DNA from: Halomonas campaniensis
GTDB lineage: Bacteria > Pseudomonadota > Gammaproteobacteria > Pseudomonadales > Halomonadaceae
DNA length: 64,000 nucleotides
Direction of reading: 5' to 3'
Assembly: GCF_014193375.1 (NCBI RefSeq)
Contig: NZ_JACHZF010000015.1
Span: 1-64,000, forward strand
Within the stretch, counting starts at the first letter, position 1, and each line of letters begins with the position of its first letter. The translations under genes were made by a program, and so were the position numbers. The notes under the pieces were generated by a model. The model had not been told where the DNA came from. It worked only from the letters and a program-made list of their open reading frames with translations, and ran no database searches. Below, piece after piece: positions 8,682-17,879 of the stretch.

Positions 8682-9656
8682 ATGACCGTGAAGATTTTCG
8701 ATACCCCCGAAGTCCAGGATTTCCTGAAGACCGTCGCCGGCTTCGACCAGGAAGGTGGCAACGAGCGCGCCAAGCAGATCATGCACCGCCTGCTCTCCGA
8801 CCTGTTCAAGCTGATCGACGACTTCGACGTCACCCCCGAGGAGTACTGGTCCGCCGTCAGCATGCTCAACGCCCTGGGCGGCCAGACCCAGTTCGGCCTG
8901 CTCTCGCCGGGGCTCGGCTTCGACCACTACCTGGACATGCGCCAGGACGCCATCGACGCCGAGGCCAAGCGCGTCGGCGGCACCCCGCGCACCATCGAGG
9001 GCCCGCTGTATGTCGCCGGCGCCCCGGAAGCCGAAGGCTTCGCGCGTATGGACGACGGGAAGGACCAGGACGGCGAGACCATGTGGCTGACCGGCCAGGT
9101 GCGTGACGTCGACGGCACCCCGATCGCCGGCGCCAAGGTCGAGATCTGGCACGCCAACTCCAAGGGCGGCTACTCCTTCTTCGACCCGAGCCAGTCCGAG
9201 TACAACCTGCGTCGCACCATCGTCACCGACGCGGAAGGCCGCTACACCGCGCGCAGCATCATCCCGTCCGGCTACGGCGTGCCGGAAGGCGCCCCCACCG
9301 ACGTGGTGCTGAAGTCCCTGGGCCGTCACGGCGAGCGTCCGGCGCACATCCACTACTTCATCTCCGCGCCGGGCCACCAGCACCTGACCACCCAGATCAA
9401 CCTGGCGGGCGACCCCTACACCTTCGACGACTTCGCCTTCGCCACCCGCGAGGAGCTGGTGGTGCCGGCCGAGCGCATCGAGGATGCGGGCGTGATCGCC
9501 CAGCGCGAGCTGGACGGCCCCTTCTCCGAGGTGGTGTTCGACATCGAGCTGGCCAGGACCGACGTGGCCGAGCTGCAGACCCGCCACGCCCGTCCCCGCG
9601 CCAAGGAAGACGAGCAGGACCAGCACAGCCAGCTGGCCGGCACCGCCAAGGTCTGA
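8682..9656 (+). CDS. catA: Catechol 1,2-dioxygenase
   Basis: Intradiol Fe(III) dioxygenase, 324 residues, converting catechol to cis,cis-muconate. The N-terminal helical dimerisation domain is [20 protein letters not shown] onward. The four iron ligands are visible as Tyr164 (GGYSFFD), Tyr198 (PSGYGVP), His222 and His224 (RPAHIHYF). Placing the start at ATG 8682, 9 bases after GAGGAG, puts these residues at essentially the literature numbering; ATG 8673 would sit on top of the ribosome binding site. A charged C-terminal tail of about 20 residues ([11 protein letters not shown]) is somewhat longer than usual. No catB or catC lies nearby, so ring-cleavage product processing must be encoded elsewhere. 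Confidence 0.96.
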   Translation: MTVKIFDTPEVQDFLKTVAGFDQEGGNERAKQIMHRLLSDLFKLIDDFDVTPEEYWSAVSMLNALGGQTQFGLLSPGLGFDHYLDMRQDAIDAEAKRVGGTPRTIEGPLYVAGAPEAEGFARMDDGKDQDGETMWLTGQVRDVDGTPIAGAKVEIWHANSKGGYSFFDPSQSEYNLRRTIVTDAEGRYTARSIIPSGYGVPEGAPTDVVLKSLGRHGERPAHIHYFISAPGHQHLTTQINLAGDPYTFDDFAFATREELVVPAERIEDAGVIAQRELDGPFSEVVFDIELARTDVAELQTRHARPRAKEDEQDQHSQLAGTAKV

Positions 9657-9718
9657 TCGATACCGCCCCTGACACTCCGCCAGGAGCGCCGGGGGCAGGC
9701 CGAAGAGGAGGTCCTACG

Positions 9719-9750
9719 CCAGGGATGGCGTCGGTAGCGCCCAGGGATGG
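9719..9750 (+). repeat. Direct repeat pair upstream of benA
   Basis: CCAGGGATGG occurs at 9719-9728 and again at 9741-9750, a 22-base period (about two helical turns), 89 bases before benA. Pairs with this spacing are typical of activator sites, but the sequence does not match the XylS/BenR box. Low-confidence regulatory candidate. Confidence 0.35.
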
Positions 9751-9838
9751 GTTCACAGCGCCTCCTCGCCGGCCTGCCGCCGGACAAGCTCCGACGACAG
9801 ATACGACAACTTACGCTAAGACATCGAGGACCTGGACC

Positions 9839-11206
9839 ATGACCAGCAAACTTGACCAGCTCGAGGAGCGCGTGCGCGGTGCCGTCGTCGACGACGCCGA
9901 GGCCGGCATCTTCCGCTGCCACCGCAGCATGTTCACCGACCCGGCCTTCTTCGAACTCGAGATGAAGCACGTCTTCGAAGGCAACTGGCTGTTCCTGGCC
10001 CACGAGAGCCAGATTGCCGAGCCGGGCGACTACATGACCGTCACCATGGGCCGTCAGCCGGTGGTCATCACCCGCGACAAGGCCGGCGAGCTGCACGCCC
10101 TGATCAACGCCTGTGCCCACCGCGGCGCCACCCTGTGCCGTCGCAAGCGCGGCAACAAGGGCACCTTCACCTGCCCCTTCCACGGCTGGACCTTCAAGAA
10201 CGACGGCAAGCTGCTCAAGGCCAAGAACGAGAAGGTGGGCGCCTACCCGGACAGCTTCAAGCAGGAGGGCTCCCATGACCTCAAGCGCGTGCCGCGCTTC
10301 GAGAACTACAAGGGCTTCCTGTTCGGCAGCCTGAACGAGGACGTCAAGCCGCTGGACGAGTACCTGGGCGAGACCACCAGGATCATCGACAACATCGTCG
10401 ACCAGGCCCCGGAAGGGCTGGAAGTGCTGCGCGGCACCTCCTCCTACACCTTCAAGGGCAACTGGAAGCTGCAGGCCGAGAACGGCGCCGACGGCTACCA
10501 CGTCAGCACCGTGCACTGGAACTACGCCTCCACCATGGACCGTCGCAACTACGAGGCCGGCGGCACCAAGGCAGTGGACGCCGACGGCTGGTCCAAGAGC
10601 CAGGGCGGCTTCTACTCCTATGAGAACGGCCACATGCTGCTGTGGACCCGCCTGCTCAACCCCGAGGTGCGCCCGGTCTACCAGAACCGCGAGTGGATCC
10701 AGGCGCAGTTCGGCGAGGCGCGGGCCGACTCCATCGTCAACCAGACCCGTAACCTCTGCCTCTACCCCAACGTCTACCTGATGGACCAGTTCTCCACGCA
10801 GATCCGCGTGCTGCGCCCGATCAGTGTCGACGAGACCGAGGTCACCATCTACTGCTTCGCGCCCAAGGGCGAGTCCGCCGAGAACCGGCGCGTGCGCATC
10901 CGTCAGTACGAGGACTTCTTCAACGTCTCCGGCATGGGCACCCCGGATGACCTCGAGGAGTTCCGCGGCTGCCAGGACGGCTACCACGGTGCCCTGGCCG
11001 AGTGGAACGACCTCTCCCGCGGCGCCAAGCAGTGGATCGACGGCGCCGACGACAACGCGAAGGCGATCGACATGCAGCCGCTGCTCAGCGGTGCCTCCCC
11101 GGAAGACGAAGGCCTCTACGTGCTGCACCACAAGTACTGGGTCGAGGAGATGCTGCGCGCCATCGAGAAGGAACGCAGCCAGTTTATCGCCACCCAGAGC
11201 GCCTGA
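9839..11206 (+). CDS. benA: Benzoate 1,2-dioxygenase, large (alpha) subunit
   Basis: Rieske non-heme iron oxygenase alpha subunit, 455 residues, catalysing cis-dihydroxylation of benzoate. Rieske ligands are Cys92/His94 (CAHRGATLC) and Cys112/His115 (TCPFHGW). The mononuclear iron histidines are His221 and His226 in [15 protein letters not shown]. The N-terminal segment [20 protein letters not shown] and the absence of the AntA pattern favour BenA over anthranilate dioxygenase. The start is the ATG at 9839 with GAGGA 8 bases ahead; an in-frame upstream extension to 9725 has no family counterpart. It is followed by benB after 31 bases. Confidence 0.96.
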   Translation: MTSKLDQLEERVRGAVVDDAEAGIFRCHRSMFTDPAFFELEMKHVFEGNWLFLAHESQIAEPGDYMTVTMGRQPVVITRDKAGELHALINACAHRGATLCRRKRGNKGTFTCPFHGWTFKNDGKLLKAKNEKVGAYPDSFKQEGSHDLKRVPRFENYKGFLFGSLNEDVKPLDEYLGETTRIIDNIVDQAPEGLEVLRGTSSYTFKGNWKLQAENGADGYHVSTVHWNYASTMDRRNYEAGGTKAVDADGWSKSQGGFYSYENGHMLLWTRLLNPEVRPVYQNREWIQAQFGEARADSIVNQTRNLCLYPNVYLMDQFSTQIRVLRPISVDETEVTIYCFAPKGESAENRRVRIRQYEDFFNVSGMGTPDDLEEFRGCQDGYHGALAEWNDLSRGAKQWIDGADDNAKAIDMQPLLSGASPEDEGLYVLHHKYWVEEMLRAIEKERSQFIATQSA

Positions 11207-11237
11207 GTCAGGCCGTACCGAGAAGGGGAGAGACACC

Positions 11238-11726
11238 ATGAGCCTTAGCTACCACGAGATCCAGGCCTTCCTGTACCGCGAGGCGCGTCTGCTCGACGAC
11301 CGTGAGTGGGACGAGTGGCTGACCTGCTACAGCAAGGACGTCGAGTTCTGGATGCCGGCGTGGGACGACGACGACCAGCTGACCCGGGACCCGCACAGCG
11401 AGATCTCGCTGATCTACTACCCGAGCCGCGAGGGTCTGGAGGACCGGGTCTACCGGATCAAGACCGAGCGCAGCGGGGCGAGCACGCCGGAGCCGCGCAC
11501 CACCCACCAGATCACCAACCTCGAGGTGCTCAAGGAGGAAGGGGACACGCTGTCACTGCGCTTCAACTGGCAGACCCTGAACCATCGCTACAAGGAGACC
11601 CAGACCTTCTTCGGGACCTCCTTCTACACCCTGGACGTGTCGGGCGAGTCACCGCTGATCACCCGCAAGGTAGTGCAACTCAATAACGACTATATCCACC
11701 AGGTCATCGACGTCTATCACGTCTGA
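11238..11726 (+). CDS. benB: Benzoate 1,2-dioxygenase, small (beta) subunit
   Basis: A 162-residue ring-hydroxylating dioxygenase beta subunit, adopting the NTF2-like fold known for the family. Visible family segments are FLYREARLLDDREWDEWL, the acidic DVEFWMPAWDDDD, PRTTHQITNL and the C-terminal NDYIHQVIDVYHV. It starts behind GGGGAGAG and assembles with BenA into the alpha3beta3 oxygenase. The expected benC (ferredoxin-NAD reductase) and benD (diol dehydrogenase) do not follow; the next gene is a periplasmic binding protein. Confidence 0.95.
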   Translation: MSLSYHEIQAFLYREARLLDDREWDEWLTCYSKDVEFWMPAWDDDDQLTRDPHSEISLIYYPSREGLEDRVYRIKTERSGASTPEPRTTHQITNLEVLKEEGDTLSLRFNWQTLNHRYKETQTFFGTSFYTLDVSGESPLITRKVVQLNNDYIHQVIDVYHV

Positions 11727-11803
11727 TCGGCAAGGACGACGGCAGGACAGGGAAGTCCCAGCACGACAGCAAACTCAATAACAAGCGACCCCTGGGAATC
11801 ACC

Positions 11804-12976
11804 ATGACAAACTTCAAAAAGACCGCCCTCGCCAGCGTGCTGGGCACCGCCACTCTGATGTCTACCTTCGGCGCCATCGCCGACGATCACCCGGTCAAGC
11901 TCGGCCTGATGCTGCCCTATACCGGTACCTACACCGCCTTGGGCGAGGCGATCACTAACGGCCTGGAGCTGGCCATCGCCCAGCACGGCGACCGGCTCGG
12001 CGGCCGCGACGTCGAGTACGTGAAGCTCGACTCCGAGGCCAACCCCTCCAAGGCCCCCCAGAACATGAGCCGCCTGGTGCGTGGCGACAACGTCGACTTC
12101 GTGATCGGCCCGGTGCACTCGGGCGTGGCCATGGGCATGCTGCGGGTGGCCCAGCAGACCGGCGCCATCACCATCATTCCCAATGCCGGGCTGGGGGCGG
12201 CCACCAACGAGCTGTGCATGCCCAACGTCTTCCGCACCTCCTTCAGCATGTGGCAGGACAGCTACCCCATGGGCAAGGCCGCCTATGAGATGGGCCATCG
12301 CAATATCGTGACCATCACCTGGGACTACGCCGGCGGCAAGGAGGACCTGGCGGGCTTCGAGGAGGCCTTCACCGAGGCCGGCGGCGAGATCGTGCGCCAG
12401 ATCCTGGTGCCTTTCCCCAACACCGAGTTCCAGAGCTACCTGGCCCAGATCGCAAGCGATAGGCCCGACGCGGTCTATACCTTCTTCGCCGGCGGCGGCG
12501 GCGTGAGCTTCGTGCGTGACTACGCCGCCGCGGGTCTCAATGAGTCCATTCCGCTGCTGGGATCGGGCTTTCTCACCGACGGCAACCTGGCCGCTATCGG
12601 CGAGGCGGGCGAGGGGGTGATGACCACCCTGCACTACGCCGAGACCCTGGACACGCCCCAGAACCGCGCCTTCGTCGAGGCCTACCAGGAGGCCTACGGC
12701 CAGCTGCCCGACACCTATGCGGTGCAGGGCTACGACACTGGCATGATGCTGGTCCAGGCCCTGGAAGCCGTGGAGGGCGATACCGCCGACCGCGAGCGCC
12801 TGATCGAGGCGCTGGCCAGCGTCCAGCTGGACAGCCCGCGGGGGCCGCTGAGCTTCTCCGACTCCCACCATCCCATCCAGAACGTCTACCTGCGCGAGAT
12901 TCGCAACGGCAAGCACGAGGTCGTCGGCATCGCCCACGAGAGCCTCGAGGTGCCGGACGCCGCCTGCCGCATGTAA
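11804..12976 (+). CDS. HAAT-family periplasmic substrate-binding protein, system 2
   Basis: A 390-residue LivK/PBP1-type binding protein. A Sec signal peptide (KKTALASVLGTATLMSTFG) ends near residue 26. The mature part opens with VKLGLMLPYTGTYTALGEA, the type I periplasmic-binding fold typical of HAAT receptors. It sits directly after benB and before a complete permease/ATPase set, so benzoate or a related aromatic acid is the likely ligand (inference). Spacing to benB is only 77 bases, so co-transcription with benAB is plausible. The ribosome binding site is weak (CTGGGA). Confidence 0.92.
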   Translation: MTNFKKTALASVLGTATLMSTFGAIADDHPVKLGLMLPYTGTYTALGEAITNGLELAIAQHGDRLGGRDVEYVKLDSEANPSKAPQNMSRLVRGDNVDFVIGPVHSGVAMGMLRVAQQTGAITIIPNAGLGAATNELCMPNVFRTSFSMWQDSYPMGKAAYEMGHRNIVTITWDYAGGKEDLAGFEEAFTEAGGEIVRQILVPFPNTEFQSYLAQIASDRPDAVYTFFAGGGGVSFVRDYAAAGLNESIPLLGSGFLTDGNLAAIGEAGEGVMTTLHYAETLDTPQNRAFVEAYQEAYGQLPDTYAVQGYDTGMMLVQALEAVEGDTADRERLIEALASVQLDSPRGPLSFSDSHHPIQNVYLREIRNGKHEVVGIAHESLEVPDAACRM

Positions 12977-12995
12977 CGCCTGCCTGATGGAAAAC

Positions 12996-13016
12996 GGGGC
13001 GGGCGCCGCTCGCCCC
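12996..13016 (+). terminator. Stem-loop between binding protein and permease genes
   Basis: GGGGCG (12996-13001) pairs with CGCCCC (13011-13016) around a 9-base loop. No T-run follows. Such hairpins after binding-protein genes often protect the upstream mRNA or partly terminate, giving more receptor than permease; that role is inferred here. Confidence 0.45.
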
Positions 13017-13042
13017 TCGGTCACGATTCTCGGAGGGGTCCC

Positions 13043-13903
13043 ATGGATCTCGCATTCTTCGGCGTGCAGCTGCTCAACGGGCTGCAGTACGGCCTGCTGC
13101 TGTTCCTGATCGCCAGCGGTCTCACGCTCATCTTCGGCATCATGGGCATCATCAACCTGGCCCACGGCGCCATGTACATGATCGGCGCCTACCTGGTCTA
13201 CGACCTGACCTTTCGGCTCGGCAACTTCTGGCTGGCCATCCTGGTGGCGGTCCCCATCGCCATCGCGCTGGGGCTGATCATCGAGCGGCTGTTCCTCGAC
13301 ACGCTCTACAAGCGCGACCACCTCTACCAGGTGCTGCTGACCTTCGGGCTGATCCTGGTGCTCAACGAGATGCAGCGCATCATCTGGGGCGGCGACGTGC
13401 ACAGCGTGCCGATTCCCGAGCTCTTCAGCGGGCGTATCCAGCTCACCGACAACCTGCAGTACTCCCACTACCGGCTGTTCGTGATGGGCGTCTGCCTGGC
13501 GCTGGCCGGGGTGATCTACTGGGTCATCCGCCATACCCGGCTGGGCATCATCATCCGCGCCGGCGCGGTCAACCGCGACATGGTGGAGGGGCTGGGCATC
13601 AACGTGCGCACCCTGTTCACCCTGATCTTCAGCGTGGGGGTGGCGCTCACTGCCTTCGCCGGGATGATCGCCGCGCCGCTCACCTCCATCGCCCCGGGCA
13701 TGGGGGACAGCATCCTGATCACCTGCTTCGTGGTGGTCGTCATCGGGGGCATCGGCTCGATCAAGGGCGCCTTCTGGGGCGCGATCCTGATCGGCATGGC
13801 CGAGACCTTCGGGTCGGTCCTGATTCCCAGTCTGGCCAGCATGGTCATCTACCTGATCATGGCCGCCGTGCTGCTGGTCAAGCCACGCGGGCTGTTTGCC
13901 TGA
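13043..13903 (+). CDS. livH: HAAT-family ABC permease (LivH-like), system 2
   Basis: A 286-residue polytopic permease. It has the LivH signatures GLQYGLLLFLIASGLTLIFG and INLAHGAMYMIGAYL near the N-terminus, the cytoplasmic loop TRLGIIIRAGAVNRDMVEGLG, and VVIGGIGSIKGAFWGAILIG near the C-terminus. A GGAGG site lies 7 bases before the ATG. It is a paralogue of the permease at 3989, not a recent duplicate judging by the many differences. Confidence 0.93.
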   Translation: MDLAFFGVQLLNGLQYGLLLFLIASGLTLIFGIMGIINLAHGAMYMIGAYLVYDLTFRLGNFWLAILVAVPIAIALGLIIERLFLDTLYKRDHLYQVLLTFGLILVLNEMQRIIWGGDVHSVPIPELFSGRIQLTDNLQYSHYRLFVMGVCLALAGVIYWVIRHTRLGIIIRAGAVNRDMVEGLGINVRTLFTLIFSVGVALTAFAGMIAAPLTSIAPGMGDSILITCFVVVVIGGIGSIKGAFWGAILIGMAETFGSVLIPSLASMVIYLIMAAVLLVKPRGLFA

Positions 13904-13915
13904 GGGAGAATTGAC

Positions 13916-14995
13916 ATGTTGCATCGCTATCCCAGGCGCGTCGTCATCATCATGCTGGTGCTGACCGCCTTCGTCGCCATCTTCCCGCTGTGGGGGCCTG
14001 TAGTGTTCGGTGCCCAGAGCGACTTCATGATGGAAAAACTGACCCTGATGCTGATCCTGGCGCTGTTCGCCATGAGCCTGGACCTGCTGGTGGGCATCGT
14101 CGGCCTGGTCAGCCTCGGCCACGCCCTGTTCTTCGGCCTCGGCGCCTACACCCTGGCGCTGGCCAGCCCCGCCTTCAGCCCCGCCGCCATCTGGTGGATG
14201 ATGCCGCTGGTGATGCTGGTCGCGGCCCTGGCCGCGCTGGTGGTGGGCTTCCTGGTGATTCGCACCAAGGGCATCTTCTTCATCATGACCACCCTGGCCT
14301 TCGGCCAGATGCTCTACTACTTCGTCAACACCTCGCGGCATACCGGGGGGACCGACGGGGTCTTCATCATGTTCCGGCCCAGCGTGGAGCTCGGCGGCAC
14401 CGTGCTGCTCGACCTCGACAACCCGCTGACCTTCTTCTATGTCTGTCTGGCCATGGTGGTGGTGGGCTACCTGTTCCTGCGCTGGCTGACCCGCTCCTTC
14501 TATGGCCAGGTGCTCGACGGCATCCATGACAACGAGCACCGCATGGAGGCGCTGGGTTACGCCACCAGCCACTACAAGCTGGTCGCCTTCGTGATCTCCG
14601 GGGTGATGGCCTCCCTCGCCGGCATGCTGGCGGCGATGCAGTACGGCTTCGCCAACCCGGCCCAGCTCGGCTGGCACACCTCCGGCGAGGTGTTGATGAT
14701 GCTGATCCTGGGCGGCATGGGCACCATCTTCGGCCCGATCCTCGGTGCCTTCGCCTACGAGATCCTGCAGCACACCTTCGAGCACATGACCACCCACTGG
14801 CCGATCCTGATGGGCATCACCATCATCCTCGCCGTGCTGGTGCTGCCCCGCGGCATCGCCGGGCTGATCATCGACCCGCCGAATCGCGAGTCGCTGGCCA
14901 AGTCGCCGCTGCTCAAGTGGCTGAAGCGCGACGCGACCACCCCGCGCAACGAGGCGGCCAAGCCCGTCGCGCCTGCCACCGGCAAGGAGGGCTGA
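13916..14995 (+). CDS. livM: HAAT-family ABC permease (LivM-like), system 2
   Basis: A 359-residue permease. The LivM core is recognisable from MSLDLLVGIVGLVSLGHALF and LILGGMGTIFGPILGAFAYE. A hydrophilic C-terminal tail of about 35 residues follows (KSPLLKWLKRDATTPRNEA), longer than in the first system. Start behind GAGGGAG; the ATPase gene begins three bases after the stop. Membrane partner of the permease at 13043. Confidence 0.92.
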   Translation: MLHRYPRRVVIIMLVLTAFVAIFPLWGPVVFGAQSDFMMEKLTLMLILALFAMSLDLLVGIVGLVSLGHALFFGLGAYTLALASPAFSPAAIWWMMPLVMLVAALAALVVGFLVIRTKGIFFIMTTLAFGQMLYYFVNTSRHTGGTDGVFIMFRPSVELGGTVLLDLDNPLTFFYVCLAMVVVGYLFLRWLTRSFYGQVLDGIHDNEHRMEALGYATSHYKLVAFVISGVMASLAGMLAAMQYGFANPAQLGWHTSGEVLMMLILGGMGTIFGPILGAFAYEILQHTFEHMTTHWPILMGITIILAVLVLPRGIAGLIIDPPNRESLAKSPLLKWLKRDATTPRNEAAKPVAPATGKEG

Positions 14996-14998
14996 GCC

Positions 14999-15808
14999 AT
15001 GAGTGCCACGACACATCACGACGCCCTGCTCGAGACCCCTTTACTTGAAACCCCTCTGCTTCAAACCAAGGGCCTGACCCGCCGCTTCGGCGGCCTGGTG
15101 GCGGTCAACAACGTCGACTTCACGCTCCGCCAGGGCGAGATCCACGCCATCCTCGGCCCCAACGGGGCGGGCAAGAGCACCCTGATCAACCTGCTCTCCG
15201 GCGAGTTTCCGCCCTCCGAAGGCGAGATCCTCTTCCAGGGCCAGCCGATCCAGGGCAAGAAGGCGCGACAGATCGCGCGCATGGGCATCGGCCGCAGCCA
15301 CCAGAAGACCAACATCTTCCCGCGGCTCACCTGCCTGCAGAACTGCCAGCTGGCGGCGCGGATCCACCTGGGCGGCGTCTTCGGCAGCTGGCGTTCGCGC
15401 CACCGGGCCCGGGAGGTGAACGAGCGCGCCTTGGAGGTGCTGGAGACCTGCCAACTGGTACATCGCGCCCATACCCCGGCCTCGGCGATGAGCTACGGCG
15501 AGCAGCGCCAGCTGCAGATCGCCATGGTGCTGGCCACCGCGCCCAAGCTGATGCTGCTCGACGAGCCCATGGCCGGCATGGGCCGCGAGGAGACCGCCCA
15601 GGTCACCGAGCTGCTCAAGGGGCTCTCGGACCGCTACCCGCTGGTGCTGATCGAGCACGACATGGACTCGGTGTTTCGCCTGGCCGATCGCATCACCGTG
15701 ATGGTCGACGGCTGCGTGCTGGAGACCGGACCCACCGCCCAGATCCGGGCAAGCGAACGGGTTCGTGATGTCTATCTTGGCCGTCACCATGAGGAGTCCG
15801 CCGCATGA
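14999..15808 (+). CDS. livG: HAAT-family ABC ATPase (LivG-like), system 2
   Basis: A 269-residue ATPase with Walker A GPNGAGKST, signature-equivalent YGEQRQLQIAMVLA, Walker B LMLLDEPMAGMG and switch histidine VLIEHDMDSVF. The extended N-terminus carries a short internal repeat, ETPLLETPLLQT, ahead of the first strand; a later start is possible but no better ribosome site is seen. The stop overlaps the next ATPase start (ATGA). Confidence 0.92.
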   Translation: MSATTHHDALLETPLLETPLLQTKGLTRRFGGLVAVNNVDFTLRQGEIHAILGPNGAGKSTLINLLSGEFPPSEGEILFQGQPIQGKKARQIARMGIGRSHQKTNIFPRLTCLQNCQLAARIHLGGVFGSWRSRHRAREVNERALEVLETCQLVHRAHTPASAMSYGEQRQLQIAMVLATAPKLMLLDEPMAGMGREETAQVTELLKGLSDRYPLVLIEHDMDSVFRLADRITVMVDGCVLETGPTAQIRASERVRDVYLGRHHEESAA

Positions 15809-16566
15809 GCGCTGTGTTCGCAACCAATCCGCTGGCCTCGGCCTCGGGGGCTTCGGTCCCGCTGATCGAGGCGCGGGGCCTGCACACCTACTACGGCGAG
15901 AGCCATGTCCTGCATGGCGTCGACCTGCGCCTGATGCCCGGCGAGACCCTGAGCCTGATGGGCCGCAACGGCATGGGCAAGACCACCACCCTGAAGTCGA
16001 TCCTCGGCTTCGTGCCGCCGCGCGAGGGCGAGGTCCGCATCAAGGGCAAGTCCACTGCCAAGCGGCGCCCCTGGCAGCTGATCCGCCAGGGCATCGGCTA
16101 TGTGCCGGAGGGGCGCGGCATCTTCCCCGGCATCAGCGTGCGCGAGCACCTGATCATGGCCGCCCGCCCCAACGAGCGCGGTGAATCGCCCTGGACGCTC
16201 GAGCGGGTGCTGGACACCTTCCCGCGACTCGGCCAGCGCATCAATCACGACGGCTCCTTCCTCTCCGGGGGCGAGCAGCAGATGCTCTCCATCGGCCGGG
16301 CGCTGACCACCAATCCCGACATGGTCATCCTGGACGAGGCCACCGAGGGCCTGGCGCCGCTGATCCGCGACGAGATCTGGAAGATCATCCGCGAGATCAA
16401 GGCCTCGGGCATCGCCAGCATCATCGTCGACAAGAACATCGACAACCTGCTGGAGGTGGCCGACAAGCACCTGCTGCTGGTCAAGGGCGAGGTGGTCTAC
16501 AGCGGCGATTCCCGCGGGCTCAGGGAGGACCCCTCGATACTCGACACTCACCTGGGCGTCGCCTGA
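15805..16566 (+). CDS. livF: HAAT-family ABC ATPase (LivF-like), system 2
   Basis: A 253-residue ATPase. It has the normal Walker A GRNGMGKTTT (lysine present, unlike the LivF at 3216), signature LSGGEQQMLSIGRAL and Walker B MVILDEATEGLAP. It completes a five-gene binding protein-permease-permease-ATPase-ATPase importer. The benzoate permease gene follows after 28 bases, which ties this ABC system to aromatic acid uptake. Confidence 0.93.
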   Translation: MSAVFATNPLASASGASVPLIEARGLHTYYGESHVLHGVDLRLMPGETLSLMGRNGMGKTTTLKSILGFVPPREGEVRIKGKSTAKRRPWQLIRQGIGYVPEGRGIFPGISVREHLIMAARPNERGESPWTLERVLDTFPRLGQRINHDGSFLSGGEQQMLSIGRALTTNPDMVILDEATEGLAPLIRDEIWKIIREIKASGIASIIVDKNIDNLLEVADKHLLLVKGEVVYSGDSRGLREDPSILDTHLGVA

Positions 16567-16594
16567 CGCCCACCCTGAAACGCAACTGGAGCCA

Positions 16595-17809
16595 ATGATG
16601 CAACTACACAAGGACTGGTCGATTCCCGCCGTGACGGCGGGTTTCGTGGCGGTGCTGATCTCCTACGCGGGGCCCCTGGCGATCTTCTTCCAGGCCGCAC
16701 AGAGCGCGGAGATCTCCACGGCCATGATGACCTCCTGGGTCTGGGCGATCTCCATGGGGGCGGCCGTCTCCGGCATCCTGCTCAGCCTGTGGCTGAAGGT
16801 GCCGGTGGTGACGGCCTGGTCGGCACCGGGCACGGCGCTGCTGGTCACCCTGTTCCCGGGGCTGTCGCTCAACGAGGCGGTGGGGGCCTACCTCACCGCC
16901 GCGGCGATCCTCTTTGTGGTGGGCATCACCGGCTCCTTCGACCGCATCGTTCAGGCGATCCCGCCGGGCATCGCCAGCGCCATGATGGCGGGCATCCTGT
17001 TCCAGTTTGGCGTGGGCGTCTTCCTCTCCCTGGAGTCGGTGCCGGCGCTGGCCATCGGCATGGTGATCGCCTACCTGGCCTTCAAGCGGCTCACCCCGCG
17101 CTACAGCCTGATCCTGCTGCTGGTCGTCGGCGTGGTGCTGGCGGTGGTGCTGGAGGGCGCGAGCCTGCGCGGGGTCTCGATCCAGCTGGCCGAGCCCCAG
17201 TTCATCCGCCCCGAGTGGACCTGGAACGCGACGCTCAGCCTGGCGATCCCGCTGGTGCTGGTCAGCCTCACCGGGCAGTTCCTGCCGGGCATGGCGATCC
17301 TGCGCACCTCCGGCTACAGCACGCCGGCCAAGCCGATCGTCACCGTGACCAGCCTGACCTCCTTCGCCACGGCCTTCTTCGGCGGCATCACCACGGTGGT
17401 GGCGGCCATCACCGCGGCGATCTGCACCAGCAAGGAGGCCCACGAGGATCCCGACAAGCGCTATGTGGCCGGGGTGGCCAACGGGCTCTTCTACCTGGTG
17501 GGCGGCACCTTCGCCGGCACCATCGTGCTGCTCTTTACCTCGCTGCCCGGCGAGTTCGTGGCGATCCTGGCGGGGCTGGCGCTGATCGGCGCCATCACCA
17601 GCAACGTCAGCGCCTTCGCGGCCCACAAGGGCCACCTGGAGGCCTCGGTGATCACCTTCATCGCCACCGCCTCCGGGATCAGCTTCCTGGGCCTGGGCTC
17701 CGCCTTCTGGGGCGTGGTGGTGGGGGCCCTGGCCTACCAGCTGCTGCACCGACCCTTCACGCTGTCGCGGCGCCCCGCTGCCGAGACGGCTTCCGAGAAA
17801 CAACAATAG
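16595..17809 (+). CDS. benE: Benzoate:H+ symporter BenE
   Basis: A 404-residue BenE-family permease with about 12 hydrophobic segments. Family-typical stretches are SWVWAISMGAAVSGILLSL, VPVVTAWSAPGTALL, GQFLPGMAILRTSGY and FFGGITTVVAAITAAICTS. It imports benzoate across the inner membrane using the proton gradient. Two adjacent ATG codons (16595 and 16598) are possible starts; TGGAG at 16587-16591 fits the second slightly better. Its position after the ABC importer gives this locus two unrelated uptake routes. Confidence 0.94.
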   Translation: MMQLHKDWSIPAVTAGFVAVLISYAGPLAIFFQAAQSAEISTAMMTSWVWAISMGAAVSGILLSLWLKVPVVTAWSAPGTALLVTLFPGLSLNEAVGAYLTAAAILFVVGITGSFDRIVQAIPPGIASAMMAGILFQFGVGVFLSLESVPALAIGMVIAYLAFKRLTPRYSLILLLVVGVVLAVVLEGASLRGVSIQLAEPQFIRPEWTWNATLSLAIPLVLVSLTGQFLPGMAILRTSGYSTPAKPIVTVTSLTSFATAFFGGITTVVAAITAAICTSKEAHEDPDKRYVAGVANGLFYLVGGTFAGTIVLLFTSLPGEFVAILAGLALIGAITSNVSAFAAHKGHLEASVITFIATASGISFLGLGSAFWGVVVGALAYQLLHRPFTLSRRPAAETASEKQQ

Positions 17810-17879
17810 GCGCCAGGCGCCGATCACAGACGTGCCGGGGCATTCCGACAACTCGCCCGGCGCTTCGAGGAGAACCTTC

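Noticed and set aside
9725..9838. N-terminal extension of BenA
   Set aside because: The added residues have no family counterpart and the region contains a direct repeat; ATG 9839 has a GAGGA site.
11717..15019. An 1100-codon minus-strand frame opposite the ABC importer genes
   Set aside because: His/Gln/Asp-rich composition typical of antisense to hydrophobic permease genes; the plus-strand genes are unambiguous.
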